Assembly: GCA_031265595.1 (NCBI GenBank) | Contig: JAISCM010000121.1 | Location: 1 to 5,814, forward strand | Direction of reading: 5' to 3' | Length of the DNA: 5,814 nucleotides | Source of the DNA: Tannerellaceae bacterium | GTDB lineage: Bacteria > Bacteroidota > Bacteroidia > Bacteroidales > Tannerellaceae | Shown here: piece after piece, positions 1 through 5,814 of the stretch | Position numbering within the stretch: the stretch's first letter is position 1 | Layout: every line of letters starts with the position of its first letter | Program-made: the position numbers and the translations under genes | Notes under the pieces: generated by a model | Database searches by the model: none | What the model saw: the letters and a program-made list of their open reading frames with translations, nothing else | What the model was told of the DNA's origin: nothing

Positions 1-612
1 GCCGCCGTAAAAACAGAACATAAGGTAGGCGAACGCGAATTGGGTATAGACCCGGTATCGGGCAAACCGGTTTTCGTAAAGATAGGCCGCTTCGGGCCCG
101 TCGTTCAGTTGGGAGCAGCGAATCCCGAAGACAAGAGCGCTCCCAAACCCCAATTTGCCTCTCTGATGAAAGGCCAGTCTATTGAAAGGCTAACGCTGAA
201 GGAAGCTCTCAAACTATTCGACTTACCCCGCACAGTAGGCGAATACGAAGGAAAGACAGTAGTAGCCGGCATTGGCCGCTTCGGCCCATTTATCCGCCAC
301 GATAGTAAATTCATCTCTATCCCCAAAGATAAAAATCCGCTCACCATAACCATAGAAGAATCGGAGACGCTGATCAACGAAAAGCGAACCAAAGAAGCGC
401 AACGCAGCTTCAAGAAGTTCGACGAAGAGCCCGATATGGAAATCCTCAACGGCCGTTTCGGTCCTTACATCGCCTACAAAGGAAGCAACTACAAAATCCC
501 CAAAACGATAACAGACCCGAAAACGCTCACCCTGGAAGAAGCCCTGAAAATAGTAACCGAAGCCGGCGAAAAGCCAGCCCCCAAAAAACGGGGGACAAAG
601 AAGAAAAGCTAA
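1..612 (+). CDS. topA: DNA topoisomerase I, C-terminal part (5' end outside window)
   Basis: This is the last 203 residues of a type IA DNA topoisomerase, the enzyme that relaxes negatively supercoiled DNA in the cytoplasm. The frame is open from base 1, so the gene starts upstream, and the catalytic Toprim and Tyr-containing domains are not in view. What is visible is the C-terminal DNA-binding region: three copies of a GRFGP motif at window residues 29-33, 92-96 and 151-155, each in a short beta-rich unit followed by a basic or IPK-type segment (SIPK, KIPK). Such repeats are typical of bacterial TopA C-termini, and the wording closely resembles Bacteroides TopA as I remember it. The protein ends in a Lys/Arg-rich tail (PKKRGTKKKS), probably for non-specific DNA contact. 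A TTG at 40 is only an internal Leu codon, not a start. The gene converges on argS with 20 bases between stop codons and no clear terminator. Confidence 0.93.
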   Translation, partial: AAVKTEHKVGERELGIDPVSGKPVFVKIGRFGPVVQLGAANPEDKSAPKPQFASLMKGQSIERLTLKEALKLFDLPRTVGEYEGKTVVAGIGRFGPFIRHDSKFISIPKDKNPLTITIEESETLINEKRTKEAQRSFKKFDEEPDMEILNGRFGPYIAYKGSNYKIPKTITDPKTLTLEEALKIVTEAGEKPAPKKRGTKKKS

Positions 613-632
613 TAACCGGTTGCAACTCCCCG

Positions 633-2426
633 CTACATCCTTTTCGGCGCTTCAACGCCGAGGAGCGACATGGCAGACCTGACTACGCTGGCTACATTGG
701 CGGAGAGGACGAGGCGGAATGTTTTTATGCCGGCGTTCTCTTCGCGCAAGATGGAGTAGTCGTGGTAGAATTGATTGTATTCTTTCACTAAATCGTAGGT
801 ATAATTACAGATCAGGGCCGGACTGTAGGCGGCGCCGGCTTCTTCTACTATCGGGGCGAACGCTGCGATTGATTGTATCAGGGTTTCTTCTTTTTCTGTG
901 AGAAGGGTTGATAGCGGCAAAGCGCCGGGTAGGGTGATGCCTTGTGCGGCGGCCTTCCTTAATACAGAACAGATACGGGCGTAGGTGTATTGAATAAACG
1001 GGCCTGTATTTCCGTTGAAGTCGATGGATTCTTTCGGATTAAATGTCATGTTTTTCCGTGGGTCTACTTTCAGTATAAAGTATTTTAATGAACCGAGGCC
1101 TACGATACGGGCGATATTCCCGGATTCTTCGGGCGTCATCTCGTCCAGCTTGCCTAATTCCTGCGATATGTCATGGGCTGTGCGGATCATTTCGTCCATC
1201 AGTTCGTCGGCGTCTACTACTGTGCCTTCGCGGCTTTTCATTTTTCCTTCCGGCAATTCCACCATACCGTAGGAGAAATGCATCAGTCCCTTTCCGAAAG
1301 CGAAGCCTAACTTATCCAGCAGGATAGACAATACCTGGAAGTGGTAATTCTGCTCGTTTCCTACCACATAGATCATCTTGTCTATCGGGTAATCGTCAAA
1401 GCGCAGCTTGGCCGTTCCAATATCCTGCGTCATATACACAGAGGTGCCGTCGGCGCGGAGCAATAGCTTTTCATCCAGTCCGTCTTTTGTCAGATCGGCC
1501 CATACCGACGTATCTTCGCGTTCGTAGAATACGCCTTCCTTTACGCCGCGCAGCACTTCGCTTTTCCCCTCCAGGTAAGTTTCCGACTCATAGTAGATCT
1601 TATCGAAATCTACTCCCATCCGTTTATAGGTTTCGTCGAATCCGGCGTATACCCAGCCGTTCATCCGGCTCCATAGAGAACGGACAGACTCGTCGCCGGC
1701 TTCCCATTGGCGAAGCATTTCACGCGCCTCGCCCATCAGGGCAGATTGCGCTTCGGCTTCTTCTTTCGTCAGCCCTTTCGCCTCCAGTTCCTTTCGTTCC
1801 TCTTTGTATTTTTGGTCGAACAAGACATAATAGTCGCCTATTAAATGATCGCCTTTCTTGCCTGATGATTCGGGCGTTTCGCCGTTTCCCCATTTCTGCC
1901 AGGCCAGCATGGATTTACAGATATGGATACCCCGGTCGTTTACGATATTGGTTTTTACTACCCGGTAGCCATTGGCTTTCATGATCTCGGCCAGGCTATA
2001 TCCCAGCAGGTTGTTGCGGATATGCCCTAAGTGCAGGGGTTTATTGGTATTGGGCGAAGAATATTCTATCATCACCAAAGGCGATTTCTCTGTAGCTTTC
2101 TTTATGCCATACGCCGGCTGCCGGTGGATATCATTCAGTATGGAGATCCAGCAGGAAGGGGCAATGGTAAGATTTAAAAAGACGTTGATCACATTATAGG
2201 CGGCTATGGCCGGTTCGTTCTCTTTTAAATAATCGCCTATCTCGCGGGCGGTGGCATCGGGCGACTTTTTAGAGAGACGAAGAAACGGGGCTACCACCAA
2301 TGTGAGATGCCCTTTAAATTCTTTTTTTGTTTTTTGCAACTGAATTTGTTTCGCAGACACTTCCGCTCCATAAAGCGATTGCATGGCTGCTATAATTGAT
2401 CCGGTAAGTTGTTGTTCGATACCCAT
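633..2426 (-). CDS. argS: Arginyl-tRNA synthetase
   Basis: Class I aminoacyl-tRNA synthetase that charges tRNA-Arg with arginine using ATP in the cytoplasm; essential for translation. The 597-residue product is complete. Residues 1-100 fit the N-terminal tRNA-recognition (Add1) domain. The catalytic core carries the HIGH-type motif HLGH at 132-135 within SSPNTNKPLHLGHIRNN and a KMSKS-type motif KMKSR at 395-399. The helical anticodon-binding domain starts near 475 (NGNTGPFIQYTYAR at 471-484) and runs to the end. A charged helical segment at about 205-245 (KEERKELEAKGLTKEEAEAQ) looks like an insertion in the core. The start is set at the ATG at 2424-2426 (MGIEQQLTGS), where family alignment from memory begins. 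The frame stays open to an ATG at 2514-2516, but those 30 extra residues would span the promoter at 2466-2473. No strong Shine-Dalgarno is visible, as usual in Bacteroidetes. It is divergent from the transporter gene. Confidence 0.97.
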   Translation of the reverse strand: MGIEQQLTGSIIAAMQSLYGAEVSAKQIQLQKTKKEFKGHLTLVVAPFLRLSKKSPDATAREIGDYLKENEPAIAAYNVINVFLNLTIAPSCWISILNDIHRQPAYGIKKATEKSPLVMIEYSSPNTNKPLHLGHIRNNLLGYSLAEIMKANGYRVVKTNIVNDRGIHICKSMLAWQKWGNGETPESSGKKGDHLIGDYYVLFDQKYKEERKELEAKGLTKEEAEAQSALMGEAREMLRQWEAGDESVRSLWSRMNGWVYAGFDETYKRMGVDFDKIYYESETYLEGKSEVLRGVKEGVFYEREDTSVWADLTKDGLDEKLLLRADGTSVYMTQDIGTAKLRFDDYPIDKMIYVVGNEQNYHFQVLSILLDKLGFAFGKGLMHFSYGMVELPEGKMKSREGTVVDADELMDEMIRTAHDISQELGKLDEMTPEESGNIARIVGLGSLKYFILKVDPRKNMTFNPKESIDFNGNTGPFIQYTYARICSVLRKAAAQGITLPGALPLSTLLTEKEETLIQSIAAFAPIVEEAGAAYSPALICNYTYDLVKEYNQFYHDYSILREENAGIKTFRLVLSANVASVVRSAMSLLGVEAPKRM

Positions 2427-2465
2427 AATGTATATCTCTGATTGATCCGACTTATATTTTGCCGG

Positions 2466-2473
2466 CAAAGGTA
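2466..2473 (-). promoter_or_regulatory. Putative argS promoter, -7 element
   Basis: Read on the - strand this is TACCTTTG, an exact match to the Bacteroidetes -7 consensus TAnnTTTG. It would start transcription near 2460 and leave a leader of about 35 bases before the argS ATG at 2426. I do not see a convincing TTTG-type -33 element at the expected distance (about 2493-2499). The position supports the shorter ArgS start. Inferred from consensus match only. Confidence 0.6.
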
Positions 2474-2494
2474 CATTTTTTATTAAAAGAAGAC

Positions 2495-2524
2495 TTGTGT
2501 TTTGCCGGTAATCCATTATCTTTA
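2495..2524 (+). promoter_or_regulatory. Putative promoter of the POT-type transporter gene
   Basis: TTG at 2495-2497, a 19-base spacer, then TATCTTTA at 2517-2524, which matches the Bacteroidetes -7 consensus TAnnTTTG at all but the last base. The predicted start of transcription is near 2530, giving a leader of about 25 bases before the ATG at 2554. The 11-mer tatctttacgg at 2517-2527 recurs exactly in the putative ATPase promoter at 4049-4059, which strengthens both calls. It lies back to back with the argS promoter. Confidence 0.55.
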
Positions 2525-2553
2525 CGGACTAACATTGATAACTTTTACCGGAA

Positions 2554-3993
2554 ATGACTATTTTCAGCAAGTTTTCCCGCACCTTCTGGGTGGCTAATAC
2601 GATTGAGCTATTCGAGCGATGGGCCTGGTATGGCTTCTTTATGTTGTTTGCAAACTACCTGACCGGCTCGTCCGACACAGGAGGGTTGGAATTTTCGCAA
2701 AGCCAGAAGGGGGCCATCATGGGCGTAGGTACCGGCATCCTTTATTTTCTCCCCGTACTAACCGGCGCCATTGCCGACCGTTATGGCTATAAGCGCGTGC
2801 TGCTTTTTGCTTTTATTGTCTATATTTCGGCTTTTATATTGCTACCCTTGTTTTCCACCTTCACCGGTGTTTTCCTGATGTATATCTATCTGGCTGTGGG
2901 AGCCGCCTTATTCAAGCCGGTCATACAGGCCACCATTGCCAAAACTACTACGGAAGAGACCTCGTCTATCGGCTTCGGTATTTTCTATATGATGGTAAAT
3001 GTGGGCGCCTTCTTTGGGCCGGTGGTGACGCTTTTGTTTAAAGGCTCTTCCCACCTTATCTTCTATGTTTCTGCGGCAATGATAGGACTCAATCTGCTGA
3101 TCCTCCCCTTTTACAAAGAACCCGGACGAGACGGAAGCAGGCAGCCCGGAGAATCGCTAAAGGAAACACTCAGAAGCATCTGCCTGAACATGGCGGGTAT
3201 CCTTAAGGATCGTACGTTCCTGCTGTTCCTGCTGATCGTAGCTGGTTTCTGGACGATGTACAACCAGCTCTTCTTTACGCTCCCCGTCTTTGTAGCCCAA
3301 TGGGTAGATACAAGCGCGCTCTACCGCTTCTTCCATATTTATATACCTTTTATCAGTGAGAATTACAGTGCGGCGCCCGGCGTAATGGATGCGGAGTTTG
3401 TCACTAATATGGATGCTTTCTACATTATATTATTCCAGGTAGCTGTATCCGGTTTGGTGATGCGGATGCGGCCACTTCACTCCATGATGACCGGCTTCCT
3501 GGTTTGCTCTGTCGGCATGGCGCTTACATTTGTTTCGCAAAACGTATTATTTACCCTGGTAGCTATCCTGATTTTCGGATTGGGCGAAATGGCCGGATCG
3601 CCCAAAATATCCGAATACATCGGACGCCTGGCCCCCGACGGCAAGAAAGCGTTATACATGGGCTATTCCTTTATCCCCGTATTTATCGGCAACGTACTGG
3701 CCGGGATCGTCTCGGGCGTTGTGTATCAACAAATGTCTGATAAGGTAGACATCACCCATCGTTTCGTTGCTGAAAACAACCTACAGATACCAACAGACTT
3801 ATCCACCAATGCCTATTTTGCAGAAGCAGCCCGCCAGGTAAACCTCACCCCGCAAGAATTAACCAATCAATTATGGGAGATGTATCACCCCTCCGGTATA
3901 TGGATGATCTTATTAGGCATAGGCCTGCTCGCCGTGGTCTCCCTCTTTATTTACGACAAGGTCATCTCCCGGAAACAGGGAGCCGAATCATAG
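2554..3993 (+). CDS. POT/PTR-type MFS transporter, probable proton-coupled peptide permease
   Basis: Inner-membrane transporter of 479 residues. Family marks seen: an ExxER(F/W)xxYG motif near the N-terminus (E18, E21, R22, Y26, G27), linked in POT proteins to proton coupling; GAIADRYGYKR at 71-81, the POT/MFS loop 2-3 signature; FWTMYNQ at 232-238, like the POT helix 7 FWxxxxQ; and GSPKISEYIGRLAP at 348-361 followed by ALYMGYSF, like the POT helix 10-11 region. I count about 12 membrane helices: near 11-36, 50-72, 80-99, 103-125, 140-162, 166-187, 219-247, 286-304, 308-328, 329-346, 367-390 and 446-468. The two extra helices that many bacterial POTs carry between helices 6 and 7 are absent; only a 30-residue charged loop is there. 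Two sizeable loops, about 248-285 and 391-445, would face the periplasm. Substrate is uncertain: di/tripeptides are the family default. Start ATG at 2554 places the ExxER motif at the usual depth. It has its own promoter. Confidence 0.82.
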   Translation: MTIFSKFSRTFWVANTIELFERWAWYGFFMLFANYLTGSSDTGGLEFSQSQKGAIMGVGTGILYFLPVLTGAIADRYGYKRVLLFAFIVYISAFILLPLFSTFTGVFLMYIYLAVGAALFKPVIQATIAKTTTEETSSIGFGIFYMMVNVGAFFGPVVTLLFKGSSHLIFYVSAAMIGLNLLILPFYKEPGRDGSRQPGESLKETLRSICLNMAGILKDRTFLLFLLIVAGFWTMYNQLFFTLPVFVAQWVDTSALYRFFHIYIPFISENYSAAPGVMDAEFVTNMDAFYIILFQVAVSGLVMRMRPLHSMMTGFLVCSVGMALTFVSQNVLFTLVAILIFGLGEMAGSPKISEYIGRLAPDGKKALYMGYSFIPVFIGNVLAGIVSGVVYQQMSDKVDITHRFVAENNLQIPTDLSTNAYFAEAARQVNLTPQELTNQLWEMYHPSGIWMILLGIGLLAVVSLFIYDKVISRKQGAES

Positions 3994-4007
3994 TTCGGTA
4001 ATAACAG

Positions 4008-4037
4008 TGATTTGTCGAAGTATACTTCGACAAATCA
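4008..4037. repeat. Perfect 30-bp palindrome upstream of the ATPase gene
   Basis: The left arm tgatttgtcgaagta (4008-4022) is followed immediately by its exact reverse complement (4023-4037), 15 of 15 pairs, with no pairing beyond the ends. It lies 14 bases after the transporter stop codon and 43 bases before the ATPase ATG. Its right arm covers the expected -33 site of the ATPase promoter, so a dimeric DNA-binding protein here would block or modify that promoter. In RNA from the transporter gene it would fold into a 13-bp stem with a tata loop, but it is followed only by a short gtttta, so it is a weak candidate terminator. Symmetry is seen directly; role is inferred. Confidence 0.9.
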
Positions 4038-4056
4038 GGTTTTATCTGTATCTTTA
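4026..4056 (+). promoter_or_regulatory. Putative promoter of the DUF4143 ATPase gene
   Basis: TATCTTTA at 4049-4056 matches the Bacteroidetes -7 consensus except for the last base and belongs to the same 11-mer, tatctttacgg, as the transporter promoter. A TTCG at 4026-4029, 19 bases upstream, is a degenerate -33 candidate and falls inside the right arm of the palindrome. Transcription would begin near 4060-4063, giving a leader of about 20 bases before the ATG at 4081. The leader is A/T-rich and has an AGGA at 4061-4064, too far from the ATG for a normal Shine-Dalgarno. Confidence 0.5.
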
Positions 4057-4080
4057 CGGCAGGATTTTATTTATACTGGC

Positions 4081-5361
4081 ATGGAAGCAACGTTACTACG
4101 CCTGAACAGGCATTGGCAAGGCCCTAAGTACCCTTCGCTGTATGAACGGGATTTGATGGTTAACCTGAAAAAGAAAAAGGATCTGCCCCATATCCAGATG
4201 CTGACGGGTATCCGCAGAAGTGGGAAGTCTACCATTTTCAAGTTGATGATAAACGATTTGATGGAGGCGGGAACGAATCCCAAAGAGATACTGCTTCTTA
4301 ATGTGGATGAGCCGTTCTTTGCGTCGCTATGGACAAATGCATCCGGTTTGTATCAGGTAGTGGAAGCGGCGGAAAAGCTTACCGGCGTAAAGGTAACATA
4401 CCTTTTTCTCGACGAGATACAGCAGGTGAAAGACTGGGAATTGTTTGCCAAGGGCGCTTATGATACGCAGCGTTTCAGCAAGATATACATTACCGGCTCC
4501 AATTCCGATCTGTTGCAAAACAAGTTTGCCACACTCCTTTCCGGGCGGTATTTTGCTAATACGGTGCGTCCGCTTTCGCTGAAAGAATGGATGCCGTTGC
4601 ATGGTTTTTCCGATCGCTACGATACGGTGGCGCGTCGTCCCGAACTGTTGCGGCTGCTGGATGTGTTTATGAAGTACGGCAGTTTTCCCGAAATGGCGCT
4701 GAACCCGCCGGAAGACGACGACATCAAAACCGAACTGCTGAACAGTTACTACGAATCCATTGTTCTGAAAGACTGCATTGTGTACAACCAGGTGCGCGAC
4801 AGTAGCCTTTTCTACCGCCTGCTTCACTTTCTGCTGTCTAATGCCGGCGCTCCGTTTTATTATTCCAGCCTGGCAAAAGCCGTCGGCAGCAACGAAAACA
4901 CCGTGCGCAGCTACCTGGAATACGCCCACCGGAGCTATGTCGTTTCAGACGTGACCAACTTTTCTTTTTCACTGAAGGAAGAAACGCGGTTGCACCACAA
5001 GGCGTATGGTATAGACGCAGGCTTGATGAACGCCGTCGGTTTTCAGTTTATACAGCGGGGCGGCATGTTGCTGGAAAATATAGTGTATAACGAGTTAGTA
5101 AACAACGGTTATACCGAAATCGCTTTTGCCCGGCAACAGGGCGGCGAATGTGATTTTATTGCAAAGCGCGAGGGACAGTATCATGCGTTTCAGGCTTGCC
5201 ACGAACTGACGCCGCTGAATCAGGCGCGTGAAACGGCAGGCTTCAACCTGTTCGGGAAGCTTCCCATAGCGTCCAGAACGATACTGACCTACAACCAGGA
5301 AGATACGATAGACGGCATCCGTGTAGCTCCGTTCTGGCAATTCTTTGGCATTGAAAAGTGA
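4081..5361 (+). CDS. AAA-type ATPase with C-terminal DUF4143 domain
   Basis: A 426-residue protein of the ATP-binding/DUF4143 family, common and often multi-copy in Bacteroidetes; its cellular role is not established. The N-terminal AAA module (about 35-165) has Walker A GIRRSGKST at 43-51 (K49), Walker B YLFLDE at 107-112 (D111, E112), a sensor-1-like ITGSNS at 137-142 and a conserved LSGRY at 153-157 whose R156 could act as an arginine finger. A winged-helix-like stretch follows at about 245-290 (SSLAKAVGSNENTVRSYLEY). The C-terminal DUF4143 part has LENIVYNEL at 331-339 and GGECDFI at 354-360, then FQAC at 370-373. This resembles a PD-(D/E)XK nuclease fold, but Q371 and C373 replace the final acidic and lysine residues, so nuclease activity is unlikely. 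The start is the ATG at 4081. An in-frame TTG at 4012 lies inside the palindrome and upstream of the predicted transcription start, so it is rejected. The gene stands alone, with its own promoter. Confidence 0.9.
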   Translation: MEATLLRLNRHWQGPKYPSLYERDLMVNLKKKKDLPHIQMLTGIRRSGKSTIFKLMINDLMEAGTNPKEILLLNVDEPFFASLWTNASGLYQVVEAAEKLTGVKVTYLFLDEIQQVKDWELFAKGAYDTQRFSKIYITGSNSDLLQNKFATLLSGRYFANTVRPLSLKEWMPLHGFSDRYDTVARRPELLRLLDVFMKYGSFPEMALNPPEDDDIKTELLNSYYESIVLKDCIVYNQVRDSSLFYRLLHFLLSNAGAPFYYSSLAKAVGSNENTVRSYLEYAHRSYVVSDVTNFSFSLKEETRLHHKAYGIDAGLMNAVGFQFIQRGGMLLENIVYNELVNNGYTEIAFARQQGGECDFIAKREGQYHAFQACHELTPLNQARETAGFNLFGKLPIASRTILTYNQEDTIDGIRVAPFWQFFGIEK

Positions 5362-5365
5362 AAGA

Positions 5366-5393
5366 AAGGAAAACAAGGGGACATGCCCCCTTG
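5366..5393 (-). terminator. Rho-independent terminator, probably bidirectional
   Basis: A 7-bp stem, caagggg at 5374-5380 paired with ccccttg at 5387-5393, encloses a 6-base loop. On the - strand the stem is followed by TTTTCCTTTC, a reasonable T-rich tail, so it should end transcription of the T9SS cargo gene, whose stop is only a few bases before it. On the + strand it lies 12 bases after the ATPase stop and is followed by a weaker cttgttta, so it may serve both converging genes. Confidence 0.7.
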
Positions 5394-5398
5394 CTTGT

Positions 5399-5814
5399 TT
5401 ACTTGATCAGAACTTTTCTGGCTATGTTGTTAATCTTAACAATATAAAGTCCTTTGGGAAGGGAAATGCTTGTCTGTCCGGCAGCTATATTCTTTTGGAG
5501 CCAGACGCTTCCTTGCAATGTATAGATGGTTAAACTTCCCGGCTTGTCGCTATTCACATACAGTTCTCCCGGCTGTGTATAGAGTGTGAGTTCTTCGTTT
5601 ATTGCGGCTATTCCGGTTGATTTGGATACCAGTTCCACATCGTCTACCCACAACGTATTTCCGCCGCCAATGGCTAAACGGCTGTAATAGTTGGAAGAAG
5701 AAATAATGATATTCAATTTTTCGGGCGTATTACTGCTGTAATATTCAAAGGGAACAGCGATACGCGTCCATTCGCTCAGTTCGCCCTCAATCTTACGTTC
5801 TGCCTTGCCTATCA
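5399..5814 (-). CDS. T9SS-secreted protein, C-terminal part with PCMD-like domain and type A sorting domain (5' end outside window)
   Basis: The last 137 residues of a protein whose N-terminus lies beyond the right edge; the frame is open to the window end. Numbering from the first visible whole codon (5812), residues 1-61 form the end of a beta-sandwich: W15-RIAVPFEYYS, then LNIIISSSNYYSRLAIGGGNTLWVDDVEL. This wording resembles the PCMD-type (putative carbohydrate metabolism) domains of Bacteroidetes surface proteins or a carbohydrate-binding-like fold; the match is from memory. After a short linker, residues 74-137 fit a T9SS type A sorting domain (Por_Secre_tail): LTLYTQPGELYVNS, LTIYTLQGSVW, ISLPKGLYIVKI and the final KVLIK. 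Such domains direct passage across the outer membrane through the type IX system and are usually cleaved, with the cargo often anchored on the surface. A TTG at 5716 is an internal Leu codon, not a start. The gene converges on the ATPase gene, with the hairpin terminator between them. Confidence 0.85.
   Translation of the reverse strand, partial: IGKAERKIEGELSEWTRIAVPFEYYSSNTPEKLNIIISSSNYYSRLAIGGGNTLWVDDVELVSKSTGIAAINEELTLYTQPGELYVNSDKPGSLTIYTLQGSVWLQKNIAAGQTSISLPKGLYIVKINNIARKVLIK

Noticed and set aside
578..594. ccccc-aaaaaac-ggggg inverted repeat near the end of topA as an argS terminator.
   Set aside because: The stem is only 5 bp, lies within topA coding sequence, and on the - strand is followed by ctggcttttc, a poor tail. 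It could contribute, but I would not annotate it.
614..621. Short palindrome aaccggtt between topA and argS.
   Set aside because: Eight bases is too short to be meaningful in a window of this size.
643..662. Hairpin tcggcg-cttcaa-cgccga at the end of argS as a terminator for topA.
   Set aside because: It lies inside the argS coding region and has no T-run after it on either strand (the - strand copy is followed by AAAAGG).
1487..1984. A 165-codon open frame on the + strand opposite argS.
   Set aside because: Its Arg/Pro/Ser-rich composition is typical of antisense reading of a GC-rich third-position gene, and argS fully explains the region.
2427..2516. A 30-residue longer N-terminus of ArgS starting at the ATG on the - strand at 2516.
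   Set aside because: The added residues are not like any ArgS N-terminus I know, and the exact TAnnTTTG promoter element at 2466-2473 lies within that stretch.
4008..4037. The palindrome as a chromosome dimer resolution (dif) site.
   Set aside because: dif sites have two imperfect Xer arms around a short central region and are not fully symmetric. This site is perfectly symmetric without a spacer, and no xer gene or skew change is visible.
4008..4037. The palindrome as the end of a mobile element.
   Set aside because: I see no second copy in the window, no flanking direct repeats and no transposase or integrase.
4327..4929. A 200-codon open frame on the - strand opposite the ATPase gene.
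   Set aside because: It has no recognisable family features, is rich in the Gln/His/Val expected from the antisense of this coding sequence, and lacks a promoter; it is a shadow.

Overview
The window reads as ordinary chromosome from a member of the Bacteroidetes, most likely Bacteroidales. Three things support this. The TopA C-terminal repeats and the ArgS sequence have the character I know from Bacteroides/Parabacteroides-type proteins. The recognisable promoters carry the Bacteroidetes-style -7 element (TAnnTTTG type) and the starts lack strong Shine-Dalgarno sequences. The last gene ends in a type IX secretion (T9SS) type A sorting domain, which favours a T9SS-bearing lineage such as Tannerellaceae, Porphyromonadaceae or Dysgonomonadaceae. 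The genus cannot be fixed from this window alone.

Layout from left to right: (1) the 3' end of topA (DNA topoisomerase I) on the + strand, cut by the window edge; (2) argS (arginyl-tRNA synthetase) on the - strand, convergent with topA, 20 bases apart; (3) a 127-base divergent intergenic region with a promoter for argS and one for the next gene; (4) a POT/PTR-type MFS transporter on the + strand; (5) an 87-base gap holding a perfect 30-bp palindrome and a promoter; (6) a DUF4143-type AAA ATPase on the + strand; (7) a short convergent gap with a hairpin terminator; (8) the C-terminal end of a T9SS-exported protein on the - strand, cut by the right edge. There is no stretch over 300 bases without a gene.

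The genes do not form one pathway. topA and argS are core housekeeping genes, the transporter probably imports small peptides or related solutes by proton symport, the ATPase belongs to a widespread family with poorly known function, and the last gene is a secreted or surface protein. I see no operon: each gene appears to have its own promoter or faces away from its neighbour. No RNA genes, insertion sequences or CRISPR arrays were found.

The most interesting signal is the perfect palindrome just upstream of the ATPase. Its right arm covers the expected -33 position of the ATPase promoter, so it looks like an operator or another protein-binding site, and possibly also a transcribed hairpin. 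Apart from that the window holds recognisable families, and I find no evidence for an undescribed multi-gene system.
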